A stretch of 17,527 bases of DNA from Chloroflexota bacterium (GTDB lineage: Bacteria; Chloroflexota; Anaerolineae; Anaerolineales; Villigracilaceae). Shown here piece by piece: positions 1 to 8,389 of this stretch. The notes below the pieces were generated by a model. It made no database searches and was not told the DNA's origin. It saw only the letters and a list, made by a program, of their open reading frames with translations. Location: the NCBI GenBank assembly GCA_016191985.1, contig JACPVB010000238.1, positions 1 through 17,527 on the forward strand. Direction: 5' to 3'. How positions within the stretch are numbered: the first letter of the stretch is position 1; the number at the start of each line of letters is the position of its first letter. A program made the position numbers and the translations under genes.

Positions 1-58
1 AAATTTCAAACATCCTACTCTTAAAATTTTCCGAGTTTCACAGCGGAGGTTTACATAA

Positions 59-934
59 ATGAAAAGACTGGAGTTTGGGGCTTTGGTCGCTTTGTTGCGT
101 AATGAACTTGGATGGACCCAGTCCCAACTGGCCGAGTATGCAGAAATCGAGATTGCAACATTAAGCAATTTAGAACGAGGGGCAAAGAAATTTTTCGAAC
201 CTGATTTGTTATTCCGTCTTGCCAACGCCTTGCAGTTGACCAGCCTGGAGCGCAGGGAATTTTTTCTGGCATCCTGTGGACTCGACCAGAAGCAGATCGT
301 CCGCCAGCCCAGCACAATCACCCCCACGAATGTATTTGATTCCAAGAACCTGCTAAACAAACTGACAAATTTGGTTTCACAACTATATGCCCCGGCCATC
401 CTGGGGGATGTTTTCGGGGACATTCTTGCAGTCAACAACATTTTATTGGAGGTATTAAATATTGACCCCAGCCTGGCAAAAATGCTGGCACAAAACGGCG
501 CGCGGATCAATTACCTTCAAATCGTCTTCGATGCCCAGGGAGTATTTTCAGGAAATGGCATTGAATTCGATATTTCCCTCTTACGCGCATTTCGGGAGGG
601 CAGTCTGCGATACCGCACAAAACAGCGCTATACCGAAGTTTTGCAAGGGCTGAGGAACATAAAGGAATATCCATCTTTTGACAGGTATTGGCGGCGCGTG
701 TCCACCATTGAAGACGACAAGGAATCCATGCTCGATCCAATTAATATCAAGCATAAGACCTATGGGAATCTTCAATTCACCATATCCTCGTCAGTGACCC
801 TTACCCCACACGGTGAAATATTCCTTTCCCACTATTTCCCCATGGATCTTCACACAGCAGAATCTGTGATTGAAATTGCAAAAAAAGTCGGCACAGAGGT
901 AATTCCCCTATCACCCTGGCCGCAAAAGGATTAA
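59..934 (+). CDS. XRE-family transcriptional regulator with MmyB-like ligand-binding domain
   Basis: A 291-aa cytoplasmic DNA-binding protein. Residues about 6-62 form a lambda-repressor/XRE helix-turn-helix: the stretch GWTQSQLAEYAEIEIATLS is the recognition unit, followed by NLERG. The rest (about 95-285) resembles the PAS-like MmyB ligand-binding domain that follows XRE domains in many actinobacterial and chloroflexal regulators. Recognisable blocks are YAPAILGDVFGDILAVN, FREGSLRYR and YPSFDRYWRRV. The ATG at 59 is well placed behind GGAGG (45-49). The gene stands alone and ends at a two-way terminator, so its target cannot be read from the neighbours. Members of this family often control an adjacent oxidoreductase gene, but none is present downstream; the upstream side is outside the window. 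The domain call is firm; the ligand is unknown. Confidence 0.88.
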   Translation: MKRLEFGALVALLRNELGWTQSQLAEYAEIEIATLSNLERGAKKFFEPDLLFRLANALQLTSLERREFFLASCGLDQKQIVRQPSTITPTNVFDSKNLLNKLTNLVSQLYAPAILGDVFGDILAVNNILLEVLNIDPSLAKMLAQNGARINYLQIVFDAQGVFSGNGIEFDISLLRAFREGSLRYRTKQRYTEVLQGLRNIKEYPSFDRYWRRVSTIEDDKESMLDPINIKHKTYGNLQFTISSSVTLTPHGEIFLSHYFPMDLHTAESVIEIAKKVGTEVIPLSPWPQKD

Positions 935-1005
935 TCTAAAAACTGACAAAATTGTGTGTGTTCGCCTGTGCCTGGTTGAGGGATTCTGTGAATACCCAAT
1001 AAAAC

Positions 1006-1039
1006 AAAATCTCCGAGTTTACATAAGCTCGGAGATTTT
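1006..1039. terminator. Bidirectional Rho-independent terminator
   Basis: A perfect 12-bp inverted repeat, AAAATCTCCGAG (1006-1017) and CTCGGAGATTTT (1028-1039), with a 10-nt loop. A/T-rich tracts on both sides give U-runs in both directions, so it can end both the XRE regulator transcript and the converging GH13 transcript. Confidence 0.85.
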
Positions 1040-1045
1040 ATTATT

Positions 1046-4024
1046 TCATCTTGACTTCTTTTTTGCGGGTTTCTTCACAGCGATCTTTTTTGTCATTGTC
1101 TTTAGGGATTGTTTTCCATCAGGCACAGAATTCTTCTTTGTTTGGCTTTTGGTGGCTGTTTTCTTTGTCTTAGGAACTTCAACCTTTGATGAAGCCTTAC
1201 TGGAAACTTTAGATTTGGTAGAAGTTTTCGCGGGTTTCTTGACTGGCTTGTTTGTTTTTGTAGAGGTCTTTGCCGGTGCTTTCTTCTGCTTTGCGCTTGT
1301 CGTGGCACTTGGCCTTTGGGCTTTGACGGCCGCTTTTTTGCGAACCACACGTTTCTTCTTGTTAGCAGGCTTTTCCTCTGCTGGCGTTTCTTCCACTTTC
1401 GCAAACAACTTCTTCCACTCCTCCTGCATGGATGGGACGCCTGCGCCATTTAATTGGTCGCAGATGGTTTGCCATTCGATGTCGCCGACGAAGCGGAAGT
1501 CCATGAAGGCGTGGCATTGATAGGCGCCGAGTTCAACGTACAGGCCCTTGTCCCACAATTCCTTGCAGGAGCGGATGTATTCGAATTGGGTGACGTAATC
1601 TTTGAAGATGACATGTCCCACGCGGGGCAGGCCCAGGCCTTCGGCGAGATTCTTGCGCAAAAGCTTGCCAGTGGATTTGTTCACATAAGCGGCGGAGGTT
1701 TTGATCCAGCCTTTGGTGTCGGCGAATTTGTTGTGGTAGATGACCAGTCCGCGATCGTCTCGCCCTGAGCCTGTCGAAGGGTCGTTAAAGCGGTTGGAGT
1801 AGGCGAAGATGTTCTCGTCCACGCCTCCGTTGGGGCGGTAAAAGTCATAGAGTAGGAACTGCTCGACGTCGGCAAACAGGTGTCGGCGGTGAAGGAGCGG
1901 GAAGATGCGCCATTCGTGACCACGGACGAGTCCATCGTCACGGGTTTCGTCCCATTTCGGGCGGCGGAATTCCATCCCATATTTTTCTGAAAAACCTTCC
2001 ACTTGACCATGGCCGAACATGGGCAGGCCAGGCAGTGTGGAAAGGACAGTGCAAATGCCAAAATATTTATCGCCTTTTCCAAATTGCTCGACAGCGGTTT
2101 TTTCGTCGGGGTTGTTCATGAAGTTGACGTAACGCTTGAGAATTTGAGGATCGAATTCAAGTGTATTTTTTATCGCCATGCGATATTTGGCGTTGTCTTC
2201 GTCACGGAGCATGTGCATGAACGCAGAGTTGTAGACGCGGTGCATCCCAAGCGTGCGGACGAAATATCCCTCCATGAGCCAGAAAGCCTCGGCGAGTAAA
2301 AGGGTATCGGGGACTTCGGCTGCGACTCGGTCCACAACCTCGCGCCAGAATTCTTCGGGGACTTTTTCATCGAATTCAGATTTGGTCATGCCGTATTGCG
2401 AGCGGGATGGAATTGCGCCGCCGGCACCGGGTTCGGGGAACCACAAACGCTGAACGTGTTTCTTCGCAAGAGTCATGGCCGCATCAAAACGGATGACTGG
2501 AAAATTGCGGGCAACGTGCAGGATGACTTGTATGACCGCCTCACGGACTACAGGATTGGTGTAGTCAAGCTGGGCGGTATCGTTCCACGGGAAGGAGGTG
2601 CCGTCATTCCCATGATAGATGTAGCGCAGGTCGCCTGTTTGCAAATCGCGGCGTTGAAAGGTTACAGCGGCATCGGTTTTATCGTAATAATGATCTTCGA
2701 GATAAATGCCAACGCGTAAATCGTCGGAGAGGTTTTCGGAGCGGAAGGAATATGTGGGGTACGGAGGAAAAGATGAGGACAGGAACCAATCAGGATGCTC
2801 CACCACCCAAGTGGAATCAATGCCCATATGGTTTGGAACCATATCCGCCGAGAGGCGAATGCCACGCGACCAGGCGCGACTCCTCAAATTCTCCAATGCG
2901 CCCCAGCCACCCAGGTCTCCCGCAATATCATATGAATGAAGTGAATACGCGGAGGCGACAGCATCCTCCTGTCCCATACGCTGTTTGATGCGCTGGGAGG
3001 CGCGGCTGCGTTCCCAGAGACCGATCAGCCACAAGCCGGTGAAGCCGCGCGAGGCGAGCAAGTCCAATTCTTCATCGGGGATTTGGTCGAGTGTTTTTAT
3101 CTCGCGTTGATATCCTTTTGAAAGCTGGTCGAGCCAGACGTAGGTGTTTTTGGCAAGCAAAACCAGACGGGGCATCCATTCTTTATCGGCGCTGTAGCGT
3201 TCGTATTCGGCGTATTCAGGGGTGGCAAAGGATGGGACATAGGTTTCGGCTTTGGATGAATCAAAGGGCCCCTGCCGGCGGATAATATCTTCGCGCAGGT
3301 AATCCAGTCCGCGCAAAATGCGGGTGGAAAATTCCTGGCCGAGTAAATATCCCCATTTTTCGATGATGTACTTTAGCTGTCCTTCCAAAGAATCGGGCGA
3401 GGCTTTGATGGGCGCGGCAAGAATATCGGTAAGGGTTTCGCCTTGCGCCGATTCGCCATTGCCAAAGCCCGGCTGGCGGGAGAAGAAATCCAGCAACAAT
3501 TGCATGGATTCTTTGTATGCCGAGCCGTTCATGGAAGTTTCATCGACAAGTTCTTTATAGCGGGTGACCGCCGGGTTTTTATTGGAGTTATTGATAAGCA
3601 GCATCTCTTCAATGGAGGCGGCGCGCACGCCGCGGCCAAGGTTGCCAAGGTTCGGAACCTTGGTGGAGAGATACGCACCCGCCGTCACTTCACCGCGAAA
3701 GACTGGAAGAGGTGGGAATTCCTCGGTGAACTTGGTGAGGGTCAGGTCATACTTTGAGCCGAGGTTGGATTGCAACATGCCCATCGCGCGTCCCATGACG
3801 CCGGTGTAACGGCTATAAAAATGCTTAAGGAGGATGTGGTAGGCCTCATCAAGCAGGGAAAGTGCATATAGGTCAGTGGCAGGCACGGGGTCGGTGCGAA
3901 GCGGTGACATTTGGGCGGCAAATGCCCGGGCGGATGCCAAATCCGAAAAAATGATATGTCCATCCGGGCGAAAGAAATCCAAAGAAAAATTATATTTCTG
4001 GCGGGATGTGCGGGATGTGAGCAT
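1046..4024 (-). CDS. Large GH13 alpha-amylase-family protein with Lys-rich C-terminal tail
   Basis: A 992-aa protein. Residues 1-290 are an uncharacterised, mostly helical N-terminal region. From about 310 a GH13 TIM barrel begins (RGFTGLWLIGLWERS). Region I is DMVPNHMG, region II is IRFDAAM with the presumed nucleophile D514, and region III is LLLAEAFW with the acid/base E579. At region IV the usual His-Asp is Pro639-Asp640 (NNPDE). The triad D514/E579/D640 is intact, so it is probably an active alpha-glucan hydrolase or transferase, though the substrate cannot be read. No signal peptide is seen, which suggests a cytoplasmic enzyme. Residues 883-992 form a Lys/Ala/Thr/Pro-rich, histone-H1-like tail. 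A dispersed repeat (1763-1781) encodes an STGSG insert. The ATG at 4024 lacks a clear Shine-Dalgarno sequence, and a TATCAT box 7 nt upstream allows leaderless initiation. Confidence 0.85.
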   Translation of the reverse strand: MLTSRTSRQKYNFSLDFFRPDGHIIFSDLASARAFAAQMSPLRTDPVPATDLYALSLLDEAYHILLKHFYSRYTGVMGRAMGMLQSNLGSKYDLTLTKFTEEFPPLPVFRGEVTAGAYLSTKVPNLGNLGRGVRAASIEEMLLINNSNKNPAVTRYKELVDETSMNGSAYKESMQLLLDFFSRQPGFGNGESAQGETLTDILAAPIKASPDSLEGQLKYIIEKWGYLLGQEFSTRILRGLDYLREDIIRRQGPFDSSKAETYVPSFATPEYAEYERYSADKEWMPRLVLLAKNTYVWLDQLSKGYQREIKTLDQIPDEELDLLASRGFTGLWLIGLWERSRASQRIKQRMGQEDAVASAYSLHSYDIAGDLGGWGALENLRSRAWSRGIRLSADMVPNHMGIDSTWVVEHPDWFLSSSFPPYPTYSFRSENLSDDLRVGIYLEDHYYDKTDAAVTFQRRDLQTGDLRYIYHGNDGTSFPWNDTAQLDYTNPVVREAVIQVILHVARNFPVIRFDAAMTLAKKHVQRLWFPEPGAGGAIPSRSQYGMTKSEFDEKVPEEFWREVVDRVAAEVPDTLLLAEAFWLMEGYFVRTLGMHRVYNSAFMHMLRDEDNAKYRMAIKNTLEFDPQILKRYVNFMNNPDEKTAVEQFGKGDKYFGICTVLSTLPGLPMFGHGQVEGFSEKYGMEFRRPKWDETRDDGLVRGHEWRIFPLLHRRHLFADVEQFLLYDFYRPNGGVDENIFAYSNRFNDPSTGSGRDDRGLVIYHNKFADTKGWIKTSAAYVNKSTGKLLRKNLAEGLGLPRVGHVIFKDYVTQFEYIRSCKELWDKGLYVELGAYQCHAFMDFRFVGDIEWQTICDQLNGAGVPSMQEEWKKLFAKVEETPAEEKPANKKKRVVRKKAAVKAQRPSATTSAKQKKAPAKTSTKTNKPVKKPAKTSTKSKVSSKASSKVEVPKTKKTATKSQTKKNSVPDGKQSLKTMTKKIAVKKPAKKKSR
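1763..1781. repeat. Short dispersed palindromic repeat inside the GH13 gene
   Basis: CCCTGAGCCTGTCGAAGGG has CCCT/AGGG ends and matches a short repeat that I recognise as scattered in many Chloroflexota and other genomes. It lies in frame in the GH13 gene, where it encodes part of the peptide DPSTGSGRDD. A related CCCTGAGCGACAGCGAAGGG occurs at 14519-14538 in front of aspS. Confidence 0.6.
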
Positions 4025-4031
4025 AACAACA

Positions 4032-4037
4032 ATGATA
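4032..4037 (-). promoter_or_regulatory. Possible -10 box for leaderless GH13 transcript
   Basis: On the minus strand TATCAT lies 7 nt before the ATG at 4024, so transcription would begin at or near the start codon, fitting the lack of a ribosome binding site. No convincing -35 is visible. The divergent region 4025-4165 also carries CGAGTAAAA twice (4057-4065 and 4115-4123) and a small hairpin with arms AAACTG/CAGTTT (about 4122-4139). Confidence 0.3.
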
Positions 4038-4165
4038 ACCGATTAACTAAATTTTTCGAGTAAAATTTCGGCATTATCGCCTGCCTCGTAAACAAGGAAG
4101 CCTTTTGAAAATTACGAGTAAAAACTGGAATTTCAGTTTACAAAATTACGCGATACTCTGTAATT

Positions 4166-6442
4166 ATGAATACATCGTTGACCCAATTTATTTACCTGAT
4201 TTTGCTCGGCGCGCTGTTCCTGCCGGTCATTTTTTTTGCGATCCAACGGCGGGATGAAGGACACGAGGCCGCAACCTGGCTTGTGGCTCTGTATGCCTTG
4301 CTGGCAATGGTTCTAAATGTTACAGAGGCCATTTGGCCGGTGGGGGAAGATTCGTTTCTCTTCCAGGAAATCCAAACCTACGTTGCCTTTACGCTTGCCA
4401 TCATCATGACGCTTGCGTTAAAAACATTTATAAAACGTGATACCTGGTGGGCATGGTTCGGCTTGTGGACGTTGTGGATCCTGGGCCTTGCGCTCATCCT
4501 GACCAACGCCTTCAGCCTGCCTGAAACACTTTGGACGAACGGCGCGCTGGTGTTGTATCGTTCGCGGCTTGGCCCGGCCTGGATGATTTTGGGATGGTTG
4601 ATCGTTGCGATTGGTTTGATCCTGTCGCTGGCGAATGCGGGCAGGCAGGCGCGTTTGCAATTGTTCCGCAACCGCCTGAATTATTGGTGGCCCGCGATCT
4701 TCCTGATGCTCATCAACGACATTGTCCTTTTTTCAGGCGTTGTGATCGTCGGCCAGCCTTTCCGCCTGATCGTTGCCGCCATGATGGCGTACGTGATCGG
4801 CACGCATCACGTCCCCGATTTGAAAGGCATCACGCGGCGCGTGATCGTTTATATCGCAATCATTATCACCGTGGTCGGTTTTTATGTGGCGGGATTTTTA
4901 TTGATACAAGCTGTTTTTGGCCGTGGCTCAAATTTCAATCCACTGCTGGCAGGGGCGTTCATATCCCTGCTATTGGCTGTGGTCTTTACGCCAACGGCAT
5001 CCTTGATCTCGCGCATCATCAACAAATGGATGAAGGGCGATCAATATGATGCCAGCCTCACCATCCATCAATACAGCGAAAGCATCAGCAACATCCTCGA
5101 TATGGACAGGCTTGCCAGCATCGCCGTCGGCATCATCCTCGAAACGATGCAGATCGAGCGCGGCTTTCTATTTCTCGTAGATTCGGAACGCCAGGCGGAT
5201 GGACGCAAGACGTACAAACTTCGTTCCGCGCGCAGTCCTGAGGAACGTCAACTGGTGGCTGTGGAATTGGAAGAAAGCGGGATCCTCGCTTCGTACTTTA
5301 TTCGGGAGCAACGTCCGCTTCTTCAATATGACTTGGACCTGCTCCCTGCCTTCAAGCTGACTCATCCCTTTGAGAGGGATTGGTTCAGCCAGTTACGCGC
5401 CGAAGTGTATATTCCCATCTTTGCCAAAAAACAGTGGATCGGCCTGCTGGCATTCGGCGCGAAGTTAAGCGGCAACCGCTATAGCAAAGAAGACCTTGCC
5501 ACCTTAAGCTCACACGCCAGCCAGACTGCCGTGGCACTGGAAAATGCCCGCCTCGTTGATAACCTGATGCGGCTGAACAATGAATTACGCCAGGCGCGCC
5601 GCGCATTGGAGAAAAACAACCAGAGCCTCGAACGCCTCGACCAGGCAAAATCTGATTTCATCAGCATCGCTTCGCACGAACTCCGTACCCCGCTCACCGT
5701 CATCAAAGGCTACACGGAAATGTTAATGGAAGATAGCAACCTGGACTCGAACATAAAGCTGATGATGAATGGCATCCATGAAGGCACGCTGCGTCTGCAC
5801 GAGGTGATGGACTCGATGTTTGACATCGCGCAAATCGATGCGAGGTCGCTCAAGCCGCATCTCCAGCCTGTGGAATTGGGACACCTCGTCAAGGAAGTTT
5901 GCATCGAGCAGGCAAAGTCCTTTAGGGAACGCGAACAATACCTGGGCATCGACCTACCCACCCTGCCGCATGTCAAAGCGGACCCGAATCTGCTGAAAAA
6001 ATTATTCCATCATATTGTCCGCAACGCGGCCAAGTTCACACCGAATAAAGGGAAGATCACCGTCACGGGCCATCACATCCCTGCCATCATCAACCTGCCA
6101 AACGGCGGCGTGGAAATCATCATCAGCGACACCGGCGTGGGCGTGGACCCGAACCTGCGCGACATCATTTTCACCAAGTTTTACCAGCCCGGGGAATTGG
6201 GCAAACATTCCACCAGCAAGACCCGCTTCAAAGGCGGCGGCGCTGGGTTGGGGCTGGCATTATCCAAGGGAATTGTGGAAGCTCACGGCGGGAGAATCTG
6301 GGTGGAAAGCCCGGGCTATGATGAGATCAATTTCCCCGGCAGTCAGTTCCATGTCATATTGCCGTTGAGCAAGCTGGAGAACGGCGAGCAACAAAAGATT
6401 AGTGAAGTTATGAAGTTTGAGGTGGGAGGGAATGGAAAGTAG
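4166..6442 (+). CDS. Membrane sensor histidine kinase (multi-TM, GAF, HisKA, HATPase_c)
   Basis: A 758-aa inner-membrane kinase. Residues 1-290 hold about eight hydrophobic helices, a likely membrane sensing module. Residues about 312-468 form a GAF domain, followed by a short coiled coil (about 469-495). The HisKA dimerisation helix has SHELRTPLTVIKGY with phospho-acceptor H504. The HATPase_c domain shows the N box (VRNAAKFTP, N620), G1 box (DTGVGVD) and G2 box (GGGAGLGLALS), so all kinase and ATP-binding motifs are present. No response regulator or receiver domain lies nearby, so it is an orphan and its partner must be encoded elsewhere. No Shine-Dalgarno sequence precedes the ATG at 4166, and weak TATA-like boxes lie just upstream. 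The signal sensed is unknown. Confidence 0.93.
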   Translation: MNTSLTQFIYLILLGALFLPVIFFAIQRRDEGHEAATWLVALYALLAMVLNVTEAIWPVGEDSFLFQEIQTYVAFTLAIIMTLALKTFIKRDTWWAWFGLWTLWILGLALILTNAFSLPETLWTNGALVLYRSRLGPAWMILGWLIVAIGLILSLANAGRQARLQLFRNRLNYWWPAIFLMLINDIVLFSGVVIVGQPFRLIVAAMMAYVIGTHHVPDLKGITRRVIVYIAIIITVVGFYVAGFLLIQAVFGRGSNFNPLLAGAFISLLLAVVFTPTASLISRIINKWMKGDQYDASLTIHQYSESISNILDMDRLASIAVGIILETMQIERGFLFLVDSERQADGRKTYKLRSARSPEERQLVAVELEESGILASYFIREQRPLLQYDLDLLPAFKLTHPFERDWFSQLRAEVYIPIFAKKQWIGLLAFGAKLSGNRYSKEDLATLSSHASQTAVALENARLVDNLMRLNNELRQARRALEKNNQSLERLDQAKSDFISIASHELRTPLTVIKGYTEMLMEDSNLDSNIKLMMNGIHEGTLRLHEVMDSMFDIAQIDARSLKPHLQPVELGHLVKEVCIEQAKSFREREQYLGIDLPTLPHVKADPNLLKKLFHHIVRNAAKFTPNKGKITVTGHHIPAIINLPNGGVEIIISDTGVGVDPNLRDIIFTKFYQPGELGKHSTSKTRFKGGGAGLGLALSKGIVEAHGGRIWVESPGYDEINFPGSQFHVILPLSKLENGEQQKISEVMKFEVGGNGK

Positions 6443-6456
6443 AAAGTGGAAAGTAC

Positions 6457-6490
6457 CGAGCGGATGAGTTTTTCATCCGCTCGTTTTTTT
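6457..6490. terminator. Strong Rho-independent terminator after the histidine kinase
   Basis: An 11-bp perfect stem, CGAGCGGATGA (6457-6467) and TCATCCGCTCG (6473-6483), with a 5-nt loop and seven T (6484-6490). The T-run overlaps the end of the converging minus-strand gene that stops at 6489. On the minus strand the tail is less T-rich. Confidence 0.9.
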
Positions 6491-7013
6491 ATTCCCGTAC
6501 TGCTTTGCTTGCGAGGGCAATGAGGATGCCTGTTATCAAAATGGTAAATTTAATTGTGGCGCACACAGCTGCAATTCGTGGAAATAAAGAATCGGCATTC
6601 CCTGTAAGCAGTTGCCAAAGGGTATAATTTTCCACCGCGTCAAAGAAGGCAGCGGCAAACGCGCCCCAGCCCAGCCAAATGGTCAAGCTTTGATACCAAT
6701 TTGATTTTCCGTTACCCGCAAGCAAGAGTCCAAGCGAAAGTGCCAGGGCGTAGACAGGCATGAACAGGTAATCAAATCCAAGCCCAAAGGCGGCGGTGAG
6801 GCGGGCATTTGAATCCCAGGAATTGACTATTGTTTGCGAAGCGTCCAACGTGCGGGCCAATTCAAATGAGACGATTCCACTCGGCGCAGCAGATGTTTGC
6901 AAGGGCTGGTCGAGAAAACTAAATACACCAAAGATGGTGATCGTGAGTGCCAAAAAGAAATAGAAGATTGGCTTTCGCAAGTTCATCGAGACAAACTCAA
7001 GCGGATGTTTCAT
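6489..7013 (-). CDS. Small multi-pass membrane protein, unknown function
   Basis: A 174-aa protein counted from the ATG at 7013, chosen because GGAGA sits 7 nt upstream of it. The ATG at 7019 is too close to that site, and an upstream TTG at 7034 is also possible. Hydrophobic helices are visible at about FYFFLALTITIFGVFSF, YLFMPVYALALSLGLLLA, LTIWLGWGAFAAAFFDA and CATIKFTILITGILIAL, giving four segments, with a soluble loop after the first. The acidic residues in FDAVENY lie at the end of helix three. I do not recognise the family. It starts 27 nt after the stop of the GNAT-like gene on the same strand, so the two are probably co-transcribed. Confidence 0.7.
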   Translation of the reverse strand: MKHPLEFVSMNLRKPIFYFFLALTITIFGVFSFLDQPLQTSAAPSGIVSFELARTLDASQTIVNSWDSNARLTAAFGLGFDYLFMPVYALALSLGLLLAGNGKSNWYQSLTIWLGWGAFAAAFFDAVENYTLWQLLTGNADSLFPRIAAVCATIKFTILITGILIALASKAVRE

Positions 7014-7040
7014 AACCATTCTCCAGTCACGCAATACGCA

Positions 7041-8174
7041 TCACGTAATTTTCTTTCGATAGACTCGATTGTTTTTATATTCGACCCCGTTCAAATTCTT
7101 CAAATCCGCGCGCATTTGCTCAGTGGTTTCGGCGACCTGGGTCATTTCCACATGCGCGAATTGGCCGAATTCCAGGAGGGTGTTTCCCATCGCATAATAC
7201 AAAAGGGCATTGCCGCCATGTCCTTGAAATTCTGGAAGGATGCCCATGCCGTTGACAGAGACCGTGTTCGTGCGCCGCATTTCCAATAAAATATCGATCA
7301 AGCCAAACGGGAACAACTTCCCTTTTGCGCGCTGCATTGCGGCAGAGACATCGTAGAACGCGAACAAAAATCCAACCACCTCTTCACCGTGGATGATGAT
7401 CTTGATCAAGCGATGGTCTGCGATGGTCATGATATTCTCAACCACAAAATCGATCTCCTTTTGCGAAAGAGGATAGTATTCCCAGTTATGCACGAAAGCA
7501 TTATTGTAGGCAGTTCCAATCCGATCCGCCCATTGCAGCAATTCCTTTTTATTCTTGAAACGCTTCACGTCGAGATGTCCGCGCTCCATCACTCTTTCGG
7601 AGATATGCTTCACCCGTTCTGGAAGTTGGAATTTATCGGCAGGAAGATAACATGAGACGAAATCCACCTCTTTGACAAAACCCTGCGCCTCGATCAGTGA
7701 CTGGTAGTAGGCGTGGTTGTAATTGAGCATGGTCATCGTCTGACGGTGTTCGTGCCCGAAGATCAAAGTCCCATACCCATCCAGCGGGCCCATGCCCTTT
7801 GGGCCGATCACAGTATCCAGGCCGCGTGCTTTTGCCCAGTCAAAGACTGTATTGAACAGAGCGGTTGCGGCTTCCAAATCATTTTCACATTCGAAGAAAT
7901 AAAAATCCGCAGTCTTTTCATGATGATATTTGTTGAAGGGCTTGTTCTCGATGGCGGCGATACGTCCCACATCCCGCCCGTCGCGCACAGCGATAAAAAA
8001 GTCCACGTCCGAGTGCTCGTGGAAGGGATGCTTTTTACGGTCGAGCTGGTTGTAGGCATCCACGTTCAACGGCGGCACCCACTGCGGACAATCCGCATAG
8101 ATGCGATGGGACAACTCCACAAAACGCCTGACCTGCTTTTGATTTTCAGTATCCACTCGTTCAATGGTGAGCAT
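7041..8174 (-). CDS. GNAT-superfamily acyltransferase-like protein
   Basis: A 377-aa soluble protein. The N-terminal half carries AVRDGRDVGRIAAIENK and the conserved block GPKGMGPLDGYGTLIFG, which I associate with a widespread family of long GNAT-like proteins of unknown substrate. The C-terminal half has the acetyl-CoA-binding-like stretch VNGMGILPEFQGHGGNALLY, the usual GNAT motif A arrangement (V-x-P-x-x-Q/R-x-x-G), which suggests a second or the main acyltransferase fold. The ATG at 8174 has AGGAG upstream (about 8183-8188 on the minus strand). It is the first gene of a two-gene minus-strand unit with the small membrane protein. The superfamily call is fairly sure; the acceptor is unknown. 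Confidence 0.75.
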   Translation of the reverse strand: MLTIERVDTENQKQVRRFVELSHRIYADCPQWVPPLNVDAYNQLDRKKHPFHEHSDVDFFIAVRDGRDVGRIAAIENKPFNKYHHEKTADFYFFECENDLEAATALFNTVFDWAKARGLDTVIGPKGMGPLDGYGTLIFGHEHRQTMTMLNYNHAYYQSLIEAQGFVKEVDFVSCYLPADKFQLPERVKHISERVMERGHLDVKRFKNKKELLQWADRIGTAYNNAFVHNWEYYPLSQKEIDFVVENIMTIADHRLIKIIIHGEEVVGFLFAFYDVSAAMQRAKGKLFPFGLIDILLEMRRTNTVSVNGMGILPEFQGHGGNALLYYAMGNTLLEFGQFAHVEMTQVAETTEQMRADLKNLNGVEYKNNRVYRKKIT

Positions 8175-8200
8175 CTGGAAATCTCCTGAGTGAAGAGATA

Positions 8201-8306
8201 ATCAGTACTTCACGAAGGGCATTCGTAGTGGCGACTTTAGTCGCTTTTTACTCGAACGACTGACCTACAGGGCTTGGTCGTTACTACGTTTTCGTGATCT
8301 ACTGAT
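8201..8306. repeat. MITE-like 106-bp inverted-repeat element
   Basis: The ends ATCAGTACTTCACGAA (8201-8216) and TTCGTGATCTACTGAT (8291-8306) are inverted repeats with three mismatches. Nested inside are CGTAGT/ACTACG, the perfect hairpin GCGACT-TT-AGTCGC followed by five T, and AACGAC/GTCGTT arms. There is no coding capacity. It sits between divergent genes, upstream of the M29 aminopeptidase promoter. Confidence 0.6.
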
Positions 8307-8351
8307 AATAATAACTTGCCCAAGTATATAACACATTGCGCGCAAAAATAA

Positions 8352-8360
8352 TGCTATACT
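8352..8360 (+). promoter_or_regulatory. Extended -10 promoter of the M29 aminopeptidase
   Basis: TGCTATACT matches the TGnTATAAT extended -10 with one mismatch. It lies 29 nt upstream of the chosen ATG at 8390. No good -35 is visible at standard spacing. Confidence 0.5.
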
Positions 8361-8389
8361 TGGGGCATTCCCATCACTCGAGGCAATAC

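Noticed and set aside
954..1520. 188-aa Phe/Val/Leu-rich plus-strand ORF
   Set aside because: It is the antisense of the Lys-rich GH13 tail; the composition is explained by reversed Lys/Ala codons, and no ribosome site is present.
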